A stretch of DNA of 63,559 nt from an uncultured Candidatus Nitrosopumilus sp. (GTDB lineage Archaea > Thermoproteota > Nitrososphaeria > Nitrososphaerales > Nitrosopumilaceae): assembly GCA_951812645.1 (NCBI GenBank), contig CATOSM010000001.1, positions 1 to 63,559 of the forward strand. The letters run 5' to 3'. Under the pieces are notes generated by a model, which saw only the letters and a program-made list of their open reading frames with translations, was not told where the DNA came from and searched no databases. This document shows, one piece after another, positions 1 through 9,880 of this stretch. The position numbers and the translations under genes are program-made. The number at the start of each line of letters is the position of its first letter. Within the stretch, counting starts at the first letter, position 1.

Positions 1-18
1 TTAGTTTCCAAACTGTAC

Positions 19-805
19 ATGAAATTCACCAAGATGACAGACAGACAGCGGGACATGATGGAACCGTTGTTGCCAAAACCTGCCGCCGCATGACGTCCAA
101 GAAGCAATGACCGAACGGTTTTAAACGGAATCATCTACATGTCAGTTTCCGGATGCGGATGGGGTGGGATGCCAAAAACATGCGGTGATGGTTCAACTGC
201 CAACCTAAGGCCAAGAAGATGGCAGGAGTTTGGCATATGGAAAAAGATTTTGGGACGTGCAATCAAATCCGCACACAGACAGGGAAAAATCAACCTGCAA
301 AAAATATCAGTTGATTCATCGTCAATTCCCTCCAAAAAGGGGGCGGTGTGATCGGATTTGACGGGTTCAAAAGAGTCACAGGCACGAAATTACACGTTGC
401 AGTAGACGGTACCGGCCTGCCAGTATCAATCGTAATGAGCCCTGCAGACATTCACGACAGTACGAAATTTGCAGACGTGATGGAATCAATTTCGGATTTT
501 GCAGATGGTTCCATGATGGAACAAGTGGTTTCAGTCTATGCAGACAGGGGATACGATTCAAAGACAATCCGCAGTTATGCAAGATCAAGAAACGTCATTC
601 CGTGCATTCCTTTTAGAAAAAACGGCAGGACGGCAAGTGATGATGCGGACAAGGACAGTTACGACAGGACAGGATTCGTAGCGGAACGTTATTTGCCTGG
701 CTGAAAAACGGGTTTCACAGAACAAGATGTGAAAGAAACGTGGGAAATTATCTCGGGCTGGTTAGCATTGCGTCATTTTTGATGTACTGCAGGGTTTTAA
801 GATGA
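19..805 (+). pseudogene. Decayed IS5-family transposase
   Basis: The translation follows IS5-type DDE transposases over its whole length once lesions are bridged. The N-terminus has the short segment RQRDMMEPLLPKP, the first catalytic Asp lies in VDSSS, the second in ADRGYD, and the Glu in the C-terminal CERNVGN segment. The lesions are an in-frame TGA at 91-93, a one-base loss in the G run at 340-344 and a one-base loss near 689-691. The last segment continues to a TGA at 803-805. Base composition is richer in GC than the neighbouring genes. Terminal inverted repeats were not identified, and the left end may lie outside the window. Inference: an inactive insertion sequence; the two indels could be sequence errors but the nonsense codon suggests real decay. 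Confidence 0.85.
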
Positions 806-935
806 GTTGATGGTCATAAAACCCTCCTTGCAGTAGTTGGATTTTCTATTTAACCGTGATAAAACAGCGCATCTTCACAACTTGTCAACAAGTCACTTTG
901 TTTGTAAATCCAAAATAAAGAAAATGATTTGGCAC

Positions 936-1520
936 TTATGCCATATCTAATGCTCTGGAATGTTTTCTTGTATGTGGTCTTTCGCCTGCATACTTTCGTC
1001 TCATGTGTCCTGATGGTCTTCCGTAGATCAACTCTAAGAACCAGGACTCATGTTCGATCTCTTCAGATAGGATGTCTTTTGCAATATCATATGTGGCAGG
1101 ATCTTTTCCCAATGTCATTTGGCAAATTTTATTCCAGTTGACAATTGCTCCTTGCTCTGCCTTGAGACATTTTTCTAGAATCGCACTATGATCCGTTGGA
1201 TTTGCAGGAAGTTGTAGGAATTCACAACCTGAAATTTTAATAAATTCAGTTGCATCATTTGGAAGAGATCCTCCTAATTGGTAGATTCTCTCAAGACATG
1301 ATTCAAAGTGACTAAGATCCTCTAATCTTGCATCTTCGATAATTCCTTTCAACCCTTCACCTTCTATGCCTGTACAATGTGCTCTGAGATTGGTAAAGTA
1401 ATAGTACGCAGTAAATTCCACTGCTGCATTCTTGATTAATTCTTTAACCAATTCATCCACGTCTAGGCCATTTTGTTTTAGAACGTTAATTCCAACAACA
1501 TTTGGATTTGATTCGGACAT
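936..1520 (-). CDS. Dps-like ferritin-family protein (DPSL)
   Basis: A 194-residue ferritin-like four-helix protein. Metal-ligand motifs of the ferritin fold are visible: a Glu in AAVEFTAYYYF near residue 35, E-x-x-H in EDLSHFE near 68-74, and a second E-x-x-H in SEEIEHESW near 150. Two Cys residues sit about 22 residues apart (GCEFLQLP and LEKCLKAE), a pattern known from archaeal Dps-like proteins, which combine ferritin and bacterioferritin-like features and protect against peroxide by oxidising iron. The basic, His-rich C-terminal tail (RRKYAGERPHTRKHS) could contact DNA or iron. A TATA-like box lies 27 bases before the start, so the mRNA is probably leaderless. It stands alone between the IS remnant and ileS. 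Function is inferred from family only. Confidence 0.75.
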   Translation of the reverse strand: MSESNPNVVGINVLKQNGLDVDELVKELIKNAAVEFTAYYYFTNLRAHCTGIEGEGLKGIIEDARLEDLSHFESCLERIYQLGGSLPNDATEFIKISGCEFLQLPANPTDHSAILEKCLKAEQGAIVNWNKICQMTLGKDPATYDIAKDILSEEIEHESWFLELIYGRPSGHMRRKYAGERPHTRKHSRALDMA

Positions 1521-1542
1521 TTGATCATCCAGTTTGCGTTTG

Positions 1543-1553
1543 TAATAAAAATA
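1543..1553 (-). promoter_or_regulatory. TATA box of the Dps-like gene
   Basis: The minus strand reads TATTTTTATTA, centred about 27 bases before the ATG at 1520. This is the archaeal TATA spacing expected for a leaderless transcript starting at or near the start codon. Confidence 0.5.
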
Positions 1554-1577
1554 TTACACTAATTCTTACAATCTATT

Positions 1578-4500
1578 CTACAGATATTCTGATTTTTTGA
1601 CCATCAATGTCATCTTCTTTGTATTCTTTACAGGATTCCTCAAAGTTGACTTTTTGACTCTGACTAAAAATGCCAACTCTTCTGCCTTTTCTTTCATCAT
1701 TTCCAATGATTCCTCATCAAGTTCTAAAATCGATGCTATTTCTAATACATCAGTTGGAGTATGTCCTCTTTCTTTTCGTAATGCTTGCAATCTTCTTGCA
1801 ATATCTTTGACTAATCCCCTTGCCATCGTTTCTCTGTTCCTTGATGTTGAAATAAATACAATGCAGTTGTCTCTTTTTGCAACTGCATAGTTTTCACTTG
1901 CATCAAAGTCTATGATGAAATCTTCACTGTCTAATGAAATTTTCTCTCCATCAAAATCAAACTCATATTTTGATTCTTTTTGCAATGATGAGATAATTTC
2001 TTCATGATTTGTTTCATTAAATGCTGAAACCAATTTTCCCATGTATTGCTTAGCTTTTGGTCCTATTCGTTTTCTCTCCAACTCTGCAACACCTTTGACT
2101 GGCAATCCTTGTTGTTTTAATTCTAAAACCTGTTCCAATCCTGATTCTTTTTCTGTTTCAATCATGTTGAATTTTTCCACGTTGAGTTGTGATTGTAATA
2201 GTTCTGATAATGATTCGAGTTTTTCTTTTTGACCTTTTTTTACACAAATTTGTGCTTCATTTAATGGCCATCGTCTCTTTAGTTTTCCTTTCATTCTTGC
2301 AGATGATGAAATAGATACCACATCTTTCATAATATCAAATGATTCTTCAATCTCCTCATTCACTAAACTCTCTTGGTATTTGGGCCACTTGTCAAGTAGT
2401 ATGCTCTGTTTTCCTGGAAATACTGTCTGATACAGGTGCTCGCTTGTAAATGGACAAAATGGATGAATCAAAATATCCAGAGTTTTTAGCACTTCGCTCA
2501 AAACTGCGTAAATTGACAATCTTCTATCTTTCTTTTCTTCATCCCACAATTCCCCACGTGTAATTGGGATGTAGGTCTGGCTTAGATTGTTAATTATAAA
2601 GTCATCGATTGCTTTTGCCCCTTCATGGAATTTACAACTTTGATTCTTCTCAGTTAATATCCGAATTAATTTTTGAAGTTTTGATAATAACCAAATATCC
2701 GGTGATGTGAGTAAATCGTTTTGTTTTGCCCATTCAACTGTGTTGGTTTGATCAAACTTGTCATATTGACTATTCTGTTGAAAGTATAGGTGTAGGTTGA
2801 ATAATGTATTGATCACTTGGTATGGTCTTGACATTAATTCACCCGTACTGAAACTAAGCGGTTCAATCGGACTTGCCTTCCACATAAAGTAAAATCTAAT
2901 CAAATCTGCTGGATATTTTTCTAATAATTCTGCCCCATCTAACACGTTGCCTTTACTCTTACTCATCTTGCCTCCTTTCTCATCTAACACATGTCCTTGA
3001 AACAGGAATGCCTTGTATGGCGGTGTAGGGCCATCATTCAAAATCACATTTTCGATAAGTAGAGTATATGCCCATCCTCTGGTTTGATCAATCCCTTCTG
3101 TGAAAAATGGAGCTGGAATTTCTTCAGAATACTCTTTGTCTGTTAATGATGAATATGGTGCAGAGCCGCTGTTGTGCCAGGTATCTAAAACATACTCTTC
3201 TCGCTTTGTATTCACTCCACTGCATTCTTTACATTTGATTGTGATATTGTCAATCCATGGTCTATGTAATTCAAAGTCAGGGCCATCTGGTAATTTATCT
3301 GCCGAATCTACAATCTCTTTTCTTGTAAAGAACCAATTTTTTTCACCACAATCTTCACAACTCCAAACTGGGATTGGGCATCCCCAAATCCTTTCACGAG
3401 ATATGCACCATGGATGTCTCTCTTTTACGATTCCAAGAAATCTATTTTTTGGCTGCTCAAAAAAATACTCTACGCTCTCTGCAGCATCTATTGCTTTGTT
3501 TTCTAGTCTGTCTAATTTGTAAAACCATCCCCTGCGAGCAAGCCAAACAATTGGATGGTGAGACCTCCAACACAGCGGATACTTGTGTTTGATTTTTCCA
3601 ATTTTTACCAAGGCTCCGTGTTCCTTTAGATCCTCCACAATTGGTCTGTCTGCTTCTCTGACAAACATTCCTTGATATTTTCCAGCCCTGTCTGTGAATC
3701 TCACCTCATCATTAATTGGACTGAAAATCTTTACTTTTCTTTTGTTTGCAATTTTGATGTCTTCCTCACCATTCGCAGGTGACAAGTGGACAAGGCCACT
3801 ACCGGTACTTGCATCAACAAACGTCTCTGATACTGCAACATGGTAGTTATCTAGTTTTGAAATTTCATCTAATTCTGGAATTAAATCCAACAAAGGGTGG
3901 ATGTATTTCTTACCTTCAAATTCTGAACCTTTAGCAGTTTTTCCAATTTTATAATCTTCAATTTTTAATTCCACCATCAATTCTTCTAATCTTGTTTTGC
4001 CAATTACCCATGTTTCATTTTCTACTTTGATATATGCATAGTCTTCTTCTGGTTGCAGTCCTATCATTGCATCAGTAACCAGTGTAAACGGCATGGTGGT
4101 CCATACGATCAAAAATGCATCTTCACCTGCTAGTTTGACTTTGTAGTATAGTGACGGGTCTCTGACTTTTCGTATCCTTGATTTACTTCTGCATGACTAA
4201 GTGATGTCTGGCAGCTTGGACAATATGCAATTACTGTAAAGTCTTCTTCTAAAATTTTATTTTCATATGCTTTTTTGAGAACTTGCCATTCTCTTTCAAT
4301 AAATTCATCCCGAAAAGTCCAGTATGCTTTTGAATGATTAAATGACATTCCAAGCAAATCATCTACTTCTACCCATGTTTTGTTAAATTTCTCTACAACT
4401 TTTTTACATTCTGAAACGATTCTTTCCATTCCAAATTCCCTGATTGCTTGGCTTTTCCCCCCTGTAACCCCTAATTCTTTTTCAACTTGCAATTCTACTG

Positions 4501-4762
4501 GAAGCCCCTGCGTGTCCCATCCTCCATTAAATTCAATTTTTTTCCCCTGTAGCGTGTTGAATCTATACCACAAATCTTTGATTACTCTGCCTCTTAGGTG
4601 TCCTGCATGAGGTATTCCATTCATTGTAGGTGGGCCTTCAACAAATCGTATTTTTTCAGGTTTGTCTGACGCAAAAATTTGTTTTTCCAAATCAATTGAT
4701 TTGACATATTCTTTGATTTCTGCCTCTATTGCTTTTGCATCAAACTTTGTAGAAAGTTCCAT
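1578..4762 (-). CDS. ileS: Isoleucyl-tRNA synthetase, broken by one frameshift
   Basis: Class I aminoacyl-tRNA synthetase that charges tRNA-Ile. The N-terminal part (4130-4762) has the HIGH-type motif HAGH after PPTMNGIP, and the C-terminal part (1578-4112) has KMSKS followed by KGNVLDGAELL, a Cys-containing editing and zinc region, and a long anticodon-binding end. Together they give about 1,060 residues, the usual size for archaeal IleRS. The frames are joined by restoring one base in the A run at 4167-4170: the sequence then reads without a stop through LAGEDAFLIVWTT. Because this enzyme is essential, a consensus error is the likeliest cause; a programmed shift is not excluded. A TATA-like element lies upstream of 4762 next to the divergent purD promoter. 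Confidence 0.9.
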
Positions 4763-4818
4763 CTGAATTTTGGTATGTTTGTGGCATTATAAAGCTAAAT
4801 TGGTTTGGTTAGACTTGG

Positions 4819-4829
4819 ATTATATAATT
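4819..4829 (+). promoter_or_regulatory. TATA box of purD
   Basis: ATTATATAATT lies 24 bases (centre to start) upstream of the TTG at 4848. This supports a leaderless TTG start for purD, because no ATG is available in that frame. Confidence 0.55.
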
Positions 4830-4847
4830 GGGTAAAAGATATCTTTG

Positions 4848-6136
4848 TTGGTAAATGTACTGGTAATTGGTTCTGGTGGACGAGAACATGCATTATCTTG
4901 GAAACTCTCAAAGTGAGAAAGTTGAAACTGTTTTCACTGCTCTTGGAAATGGAGGAACTAAAAACAACGTATCTATCCCAGTTGATGATTTGGATGCTTT
5001 AGCTGATTTTGCTCAAAAAAATAATTGTTTTACCGTTGTTGGTCCTGAAGACCCTTTGGCTTTAGGAATCGTTGATAAATTTACCCAACTTGGTCTCAAA
5101 GTTTTTGGTCCTTCTCAAAAAGCTGCTCAACTCGAATCAAGTAAGATATGGGCCAAAGATTTCATGAAGAGAAATAATATTCCTACTGTTCACTTTGAAA
5201 TTTTCGATGATCCTCAAAAGGCTCAAGAATATGTCAAATCCCTTGATTATGACGTTGCTGTAAAAGCAGATGGTTTGGCTGCTGGAAAAGGTGTGGTTGT
5301 TTGTAATGGTAATGATGAGGCAGTTGATGAGACTCAAACTATTCTTGTAAAGAAAACTTTTGGCGATGCTGGAAATCGGATAATTGTTGAGGCGAGAATT
5401 GATGGTATTGAAGCATCATACATTGCATTGTCTGATGGCGATACTGCTATTCCCATGGCTTCTAGTCAGGATCATAAGAGAATCTTTGATGGTGATAAAG
5501 GCCCAAACATTGGTGGTATGGGCGCATATTCTCCAACTCCTATAGTCGATGATAGTCTGGCAAAAACCATTCAAGAAGTTATTGAAAAAACCATTCGTGC
5601 AATGAAAAGTGAGGGGATTTTGTTTAAGGGATTCTTGTATGCAGGTATCATGATCAGAGATGGTAAGCCCTATGTCTTGGAGTATAATGTTCGAATGGGT
5701 GAATCCTGAATGTCAACCAATTACCATGAGGATGGATTTTGATCTGTATGATTATTTTGCAGCAAGTGTTGATGGCACTCTTTCTTCACTACCTGCGGCT
5801 TCTTGGAAATCCCAATCTGCTGTTTGTGTTGTATTGTATTGTATTGTATTGGCATCAAAAGGTTATCCTCAGTCATACCGGAAAAATGATGAGATAACTG
5901 GGTTTGATTTAATTTCGGATAACGCATTTGTTTTTCATGCTGGAACAAAAAAGTCTGATGGTAAAATCTTATCAAACGGTGGACGTGTTCTAGGTGTTAC
6001 TGCACTTGGTGATGATTTAGCTTCTGCAATAGATAATGCATATGCGGCAACTGATGAAATTACATGGTCTCAAAAATACAGTAGAACTGATATTGGTAAA
6101 AAAGGCCTTTCTTATCTTCGAGTCTGTATCGTCTGA
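4848..6136 (+). CDS. purD: Phosphoribosylamine-glycine ligase, frame broken twice
   Basis: ATP-grasp enzyme of purine synthesis joining glycine to phosphoribosylamine. The frame beginning at TTG 4848 gives VNVLVIGSGGREHALSWKLS, the typical PurD N-terminus, but then meets a TGA near 4914. The main frame resumes as SEKVETVFTA and runs through VKADGLAAGKGVVV and GFLYAGIMIRDGKPY to a TGA after VRMGES; one extra A at 5702-5703 explains this, because removing it gives VRMGDPECQP. The tail then continues to IGKKGLSYL and a stop at 6134-6136, overlapping the convergent cyclo-ligase gene. A block of four GTATT units at 5831-5850 adds about five residues (YCIVL) that other PurD proteins would not be expected to have. 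Essential in a purine prototroph, so assembly error is likely. Confidence 0.88.
5831..5850 (+). repeat. Four tandem GTATT units inside purD
   Basis: The 20 bases are a perfect four-fold repeat of GTATT, preceded by a near copy (GTGTT at 5826-5830). Relative to the normal PurD reading (VCVVLASKG) three units, or 15 bases, look inserted, which keeps the frame. It could be slippage in the genome or in sequencing and assembly. Confidence 0.7.
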
Positions 6137-6675
6137 TCTTCAGTGACTATCCATTCTATTAGAATGTCGTGTTCTGATTTTGGAATATTTTTGATTATCT
6201 GTTTTTCCAATGTCAATGATATTGCAGTAGTTTTGTTTTCTGCTAAAAATCTATCATAAAATCCATGTCCATACCCAAGTCTTACTCCTGATGGTGAAAT
6301 TCCAACCGTTGGCACAAGAATTACATCTAGTTTGTTATCTGCAGGACAGTCTTCTTTTGGCTCCATGATGTCAAAGCTGCCTTGTTCTAGGCTTGAAAAG
6401 TCTGTAATTTTTCTAAATTCCATTTTTTCTCCCATTACTTTTGGTAAAAATACCTCTTTTCCTTGACTGATTAATTCCTGTATGATGTCTTGTGTAAACA
6501 TTTCACTCCCAATTGGATAATATGCGCCAATTTTTTGGGCATTTCTAAATGCATGAATTTTCTTTATTTTTTTCTGAATTTCTTTACTTGCAATCTTCAA
6601 CAAATCAAATGATGTATTGTCTCTTTTCTCCAAAAGTAAATTTCGAAGAGATTCTTTTTCTGGGTTACTTTCCAA
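6112..6675 (-). CDS. 5-formyltetrahydrofolate cyclo-ligase
   Basis: A 187-residue protein of the 5-formyl-THF cyclo-ligase family, which converts 5-formyl-THF to methenyl-THF with ATP. The family hallmarks are visible: an N-terminal helical start with LRNLLLEKRD, IGAYYPIGSEM near residue 50, VLVPTVGISPSG near 120, and the folate/phosphate loop GYGHGFYDRFL near 133. The start overlaps the end of folD by 11 bases, so the two are translated from one transcript and supply C1-folates, probably for purD/purN-linked purine synthesis next door. The 3' end overlaps the purD tail by 25 bases on the opposite strand. Length matches the family. Confidence 0.88.
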   Translation of the reverse strand: MESNPEKESLRNLLLEKRDNTSFDLLKIASKEIQKKIKKIHAFRNAQKIGAYYPIGSEMFTQDIIQELISQGKEVFLPKVMGEKMEFRKITDFSSLEQGSFDIMEPKEDCPADNKLDVILVPTVGISPSGVRLGYGHGFYDRFLAENKTTAISLTLEKQIIKNIPKSEHDILIEWIVTEDQTIQTRR

Positions 6676-7528
6676 TTTGACTACTCAGTGATGCTGCAGT
6701 TATTGTGTTTTTTAACAGCATTGCAACCGTCATTGGTCCTACTCCTCCTGGAACCGGTGTTGCAAATGATGCCTTCTGAATTATATCTTCATAATCTGAA
6801 TCCCCCGCTAGTTTTTCTTGGAATCTGGAGATTGCTACGTCTATCACAATTGCCCCCTCTTTAATCATATCTGACGTTAATGTGAATTTGTTTCTGTCTC
6901 CTACTGCTGATATGATAATATCTGCTCCCTGACATAATTCTGTTAAATTTTTTGTTTTAGAATGGCATGTTATTACCGTTGCATTTTTTTCTAACAATAA
7001 ATGGTATAGTGGCTTTCCGACTAGATTGCTTCTGTTGATCAGTACGATATTTTTTCCTTCTAAATCGATATCATGATAATCAAACATCTCCATTACTCCT
7101 GACGGTGTACATGCAACAAGTGCGGCTTTTTTCATTGCAAGTAACCCTGCATTGTGAGGTGTTAGGCCATCCACATCCTTGAGTGGTGAAATTCCTGACG
7201 TTGTGGCAAATTCATCTAATTGTTCTGGTAATGGTAATTGTACTAGTATTCCGTGAACTGAATTGTCTGTATTTAGTTCATCGATAATTTTTGCCAATTC
7301 CATCTGTGTAATGTTTGCATCAAGTTTGCGATCCTTTGTAGTAATTCCTACTTCCTCACATGCTTTGTGCTTATTTCTGACATATGTGGCAGATGCTGGA
7401 TTATCTCCAATCAATACTGTGGCTAGACAGGGTGATATTCCTTGATTTTTGAGTTCATCTGCTGCTTTTTTGACTCTGTCTTTGACTGATTGGGCAATAA
7501 TTTTACCGTCAATTTTAACTCCTGTCAT
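6665..7528 (-). CDS. folD: Bifunctional methylene-THF dehydrogenase/cyclohydrolase
   Basis: A 287-residue FolD that interconverts methylene-, methenyl- and formyl-THF using NAD(P). Visible hallmarks are the substrate-site segment YVRNKHKACEEVGI near residue 50 with the catalytic Lys, VQLPLPEQL near 98, the signature KDVDGLTPHNAG near 120, the Rossmann-type INRSNLVGKPL near 165 and the C-terminal PVPGGVGPMTVAML. It is the first gene of a two-gene minus-strand unit with the formyl-THF cyclo-ligase (11-base overlap). The intact frame and normal length give a firm call. An A/T-rich stretch just upstream (7529-7560) could serve both this gene and the divergent gene at 7620. Confidence 0.95.
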   Translation of the reverse strand: MTGVKIDGKIIAQSVKDRVKKAADELKNQGISPCLATVLIGDNPASATYVRNKHKACEEVGITTKDRKLDANITQMELAKIIDELNTDNSVHGILVQLPLPEQLDEFATTSGISPLKDVDGLTPHNAGLLAMKKAALVACTPSGVMEMFDYHDIDLEGKNIVLINRSNLVGKPLYHLLLEKNATVITCHSKTKNLTELCQGADIIISAVGDRNKFTLTSDMIKEGAIVIDVAISRFQEKLAGDSDYEDIIQKASFATPVPGGVGPMTVAMLLKNTITAASLSSQIGK

Positions 7529-7619
7529 GCACTGTTTTTGATTTGTAGATATTTAATTCTTGGAATCATTACTGGAAATCTTAGAAAAGAAATTAAATGG
7601 CTATTTTTCTAGTTATGTC

Positions 7620-7904
7620 ATGTTTGTAATGATTGCAGATATTCAGCTCAAAGATGGCGTTGAGGAAGATTTCAAAAAATGGTTTGCAGAGTCAAACAAA
7701 GTGCTTTGCAATTTCCCTGGATTTATCTCTAGAAAATTCTTAAAATCTTCTGATGGAAGTTATAGAATTCTTGTAGAGCATCAAAGTAAAGAGACCTTCA
7801 TCAAAATGCATCAAAGTCCAGAACATGAAAAAATTCATCCTACTGGGCATTCTTTCATGAGTGGAGAACCTCAAAGAAAAACCTACACTGTAGCTGCCGA
7901 ATAA
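7620..7904 (+). CDS. ABM-type small monooxygenase-like protein
   Basis: A protein of about 94 residues resembling the dimeric alpha/beta-barrel ABM (antibiotic-biosynthesis monooxygenase-like) fold: a first strand VMIADIQLKDGVEEDFKKWF, a loop with NFPGFISRKFL, the strand YRILVEHQS, and a helix with KMHQSPEHEKIH. Such proteins range from haem-degrading to quinol monooxygenases; the substrate cannot be told here. The frame is open from 7560, but ATG 7620 fits best because AAATTAAATGG about 25 bases upstream works as a TATA box. The cupin gene starts two bases after its stop, so the two are co-transcribed. Confidence 0.65.
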   Translation: MFVMIADIQLKDGVEEDFKKWFAESNKVLCNFPGFISRKFLKSSDGSYRILVEHQSKETFIKMHQSPEHEKIHPTGHSFMSGEPQRKTYTVAAE

Positions 7905-7906
7905 AA

Positions 7907-8227
7907 TTGAAACTAGAGCATGACTTGGATGCATACGTTAAAAAAATAAAGAATAAAAGTTCTTATTTTCATACTTTTATCAATAAGGCTAGTTTAGCTG
8001 CAGGTGTTTTGATTTTAAAACCTGGAGAAGAAGACACACAGGCTCCCCATGACAGTGATGAGGTATACTATATTCTCTCTGGCAATGGGTATTTGAAAAT
8101 TAAAGACAAAGACTACGAGGTTTCAAAAGATAAATTGTTTTTTGTCGCACAAGATGCTGAACATTATTTTCATGGAAACACAAAAGAACTCAAAGTTTTG
8201 TATTTTTTTGGCGGTCCTGATTCTTAG
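7907..8227 (+). CDS. Small cupin-domain protein
   Basis: A 106-residue single-domain cupin starting at TTG. The conserved beta-barrel motif 1 is seen as PHDSDEVYYILSGNGYLKI near residues 47-65 (one His and a Glu of the usual metal set) and motif 2 as DAEHYFHGNTKELKVLYFF near 82-100. The metal set looks reduced, so it may be a binding rather than a catalytic cupin. It follows the ABM-like gene by two bases, which suggests the pair acts together, perhaps on the same small oxidised substrate. The 3' end overlaps the convergent purN end by four bases. Confidence 0.75.
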   Translation: MKLEHDLDAYVKKIKNKSSYFHTFINKASLAAGVLILKPGEEDTQAPHDSDEVYYILSGNGYLKIKDKDYEVSKDKLFFVAQDAEHYFHGNTKELKVLYFFGGPDS

Positions 8228-8841
8228 CTGATTTTGGTTCTTCTTCCTGACACTTTGATCTTTTTTCTAGCAAATAGACTAACTGCCTCAGGATAAATTC
8301 TATGTTCTTCTTTTAGAATTTTTTTTGAAAGTGTTTTTTCTGTATCTTTTTCATCTACTTTGACTACTGCTTGAATAATCACTGGACCTGTATCCATTCC
8401 TGCATCCACAAAATGAACTGAGCATCCTGACACTTTGGCTCCGTAATCTAGTGCCTGTTTTTGTGAATTTAATCCTGGAAATGCGGGCAATAGCGCTGGA
8501 TGAATATTGATGATTCTATTTCTGTATTTTTTGACAAATTCTGGGCTGACAATTCTCATAAATCCTGCAAGACAAACTAATCCATTCTTTGGGGTAACTT
8601 TGTATTTTGTTAAAACTTTGATTATTTTTTTGTCGTATTCAGTTCTACTGCCTTTGAATCCTTTGCTTTCTATTACTTCGACTGCCACTCCTAGTTTTTT
8701 TGCAATTCCCAATCCTTTTGCATCTGATTTATTTGAAATTATAACAGCTGGATTAATTGGGATCTTTTTTTTCTTAATTGATTTCAGAATAGATTCCATG
8801 TTACTACCACGACCTGAGATTAGAATTCCTAGATTTAGCAA
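8224..8841 (-). CDS. purN: Phosphoribosylglycinamide formyltransferase
   Basis: A 205-residue GAR transformylase that uses 10-formyl-THF in the third step of purine synthesis. Visible motifs are the N-terminal nucleotide loop ISGRGSNMESIL, LVCLAGFMRIVSPEFV near residue 90, the catalytic stretch NIHPALLPAFPG near 112 with Asn and His, and HFVDAGMDTGPVIIQ near 140 with the catalytic Asp. The start is a TTG at 8841, preceded by a TATA-like box about 29 bases away, so the message is nearly leaderless. It sits close to folD and the cyclo-ligase, which feed its formyl donor, and to purD, which makes its substrate. Confidence 0.92.
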   Translation of the reverse strand: MLNLGILISGRGSNMESILKSIKKKKIPINPAVIISNKSDAKGLGIAKKLGVAVEVIESKGFKGSRTEYDKKIIKVLTKYKVTPKNGLVCLAGFMRIVSPEFVKKYRNRIINIHPALLPAFPGLNSQKQALDYGAKVSGCSVHFVDAGMDTGPVIIQAVVKVDEKDTEKTLSKKILKEEHRIYPEAVSLFARKKIKVSGRRTKIS

Positions 8842-8866
8842 CTAGTCAATATTAGATCAAACCTGC

Positions 8867-8876
8867 AATTTATATC
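8867..8876 (-). promoter_or_regulatory. TATA box of purN
   Basis: Minus-strand GATATAAATT is centred about 29 bases before the TTG start of purN. The region is also upstream of the divergent beta-CASP gene, whose own box is more likely the T-rich TTTTTTATTG near 8890-8900. Confidence 0.45.
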
Positions 8877-8917
8877 AAATCCAAATGTCTCTTTTTTTAT
8901 TGCCTAGAAAAGTCAGG

Positions 8918-9880
8918 ATGACTAAAAATGGAATCCTGTGTGAAGTCGGTGAAAAGCGAGTTTATTTGGATCCAAAAAACAGTGATGCGTCTGGAATTAA
9001 TTTTGTCTCTCATGCTCATTCTGATCATCTGCCATCAAAAAATGGTGGAATCATTTTATCCTCTATTGAAACCAATGAAATATCCAATCTTCGTGGATTC
9101 AAAATGAAAAATCACGTTGAATCTTTGGATGATTTTTCTCTAGTTGACAGTGGTCATATTCTTGGTGCAAAAGGGCTTTGGTTTGATGATATTTTCTATA
9201 CTGGCGATATTTGTACTAGGAACAGGGGATTTCTCAAGGGTGCAAAAATCCCTACGTGTAAAACTCTCATTACTGAATGCACTTTTGGGTTATCTGAATT
9301 TGTATTTCCAAAACTTGATGAGATTTTAAAGCAAGCCAATGAGTTGATATCTGAACTTTATGCGAAAGGAATCCCTGTAATTTTGATGGGATATCAACTA
9401 GGTAAGGCTCAAACTATAACTCAATTTTTTGGTCATTGGGGACCTTTGTATCTGCATGATTCTGTAAAGGATATGAATTCACTTCATCAAAAATTTGGCG
9501 TGTCTCTTAATGACGGCATCGGTCATACTGAAGCCGAAAAAAATGGTTTACTTGAGAAGAAACCTTGGATTATGGTTGCCCCTATGTTATCTGGTAAAAA
9601 TAAATTTGTACAGGATATGAAATCAAAATATGGTGCAGTTACTGTCGGTTTTAGTGGGTGGGCCCAATCAACAAAATTTTCTTTTGGACGGCGTACTGAC
9701 TATTCTTTTCCTATGAGTGATCATTGCGATTATAATGAATTAATTGAGATAGTGTCTAAATCTGAAGCTGACCAAGTTTACACCATTCATGGTTTTGTTG
9801 ATGAATTTGCAGAAGATTTGAGAAAACGTGGAATTAACGCTCAACCCTTATTAGAAAACTCTTTAGATGATTTTACTTGA
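8918..9880 (+). CDS. Beta-CASP/metallo-beta-lactamase nuclease-like protein
   Basis: About 320 residues of the metallo-beta-lactamase fold resembling mRNA 3'-end processing exonucleases. The zinc motif HAHSDH is near residue 31, followed by DSGHILGAKGL, the Asp-bearing strand IFYTGDI, and C-terminal SDHCDY with a final His in YTIHGF, as in the beta-CASP arrangement. It lacks the KH domains of the large archaeal CPSF proteins. Known relatives cut RNA or, for the DNA-ligase-linked group, DNA ends; which applies here is open. The frame is open from ATG 8885, but ATG 8918 is favoured because the TATA-like T-rich box near 8890-8900 would place the mRNA start there. It ends inside the convergent small gene (8-base overlap). 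Confidence 0.75.
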   Translation: MTKNGILCEVGEKRVYLDPKNSDASGINFVSHAHSDHLPSKNGGIILSSIETNEISNLRGFKMKNHVESLDDFSLVDSGHILGAKGLWFDDIFYTGDICTRNRGFLKGAKIPTCKTLITECTFGLSEFVFPKLDEILKQANELISELYAKGIPVILMGYQLGKAQTITQFFGHWGPLYLHDSVKDMNSLHQKFGVSLNDGIGHTEAEKNGLLEKKPWIMVAPMLSGKNKFVQDMKSKYGAVTVGFSGWAQSTKFSFGRRTDYSFPMSDHCDYNELIEIVSKSEADQVYTIHGFVDEFAEDLRKRGINAQPLLENSLDDFT

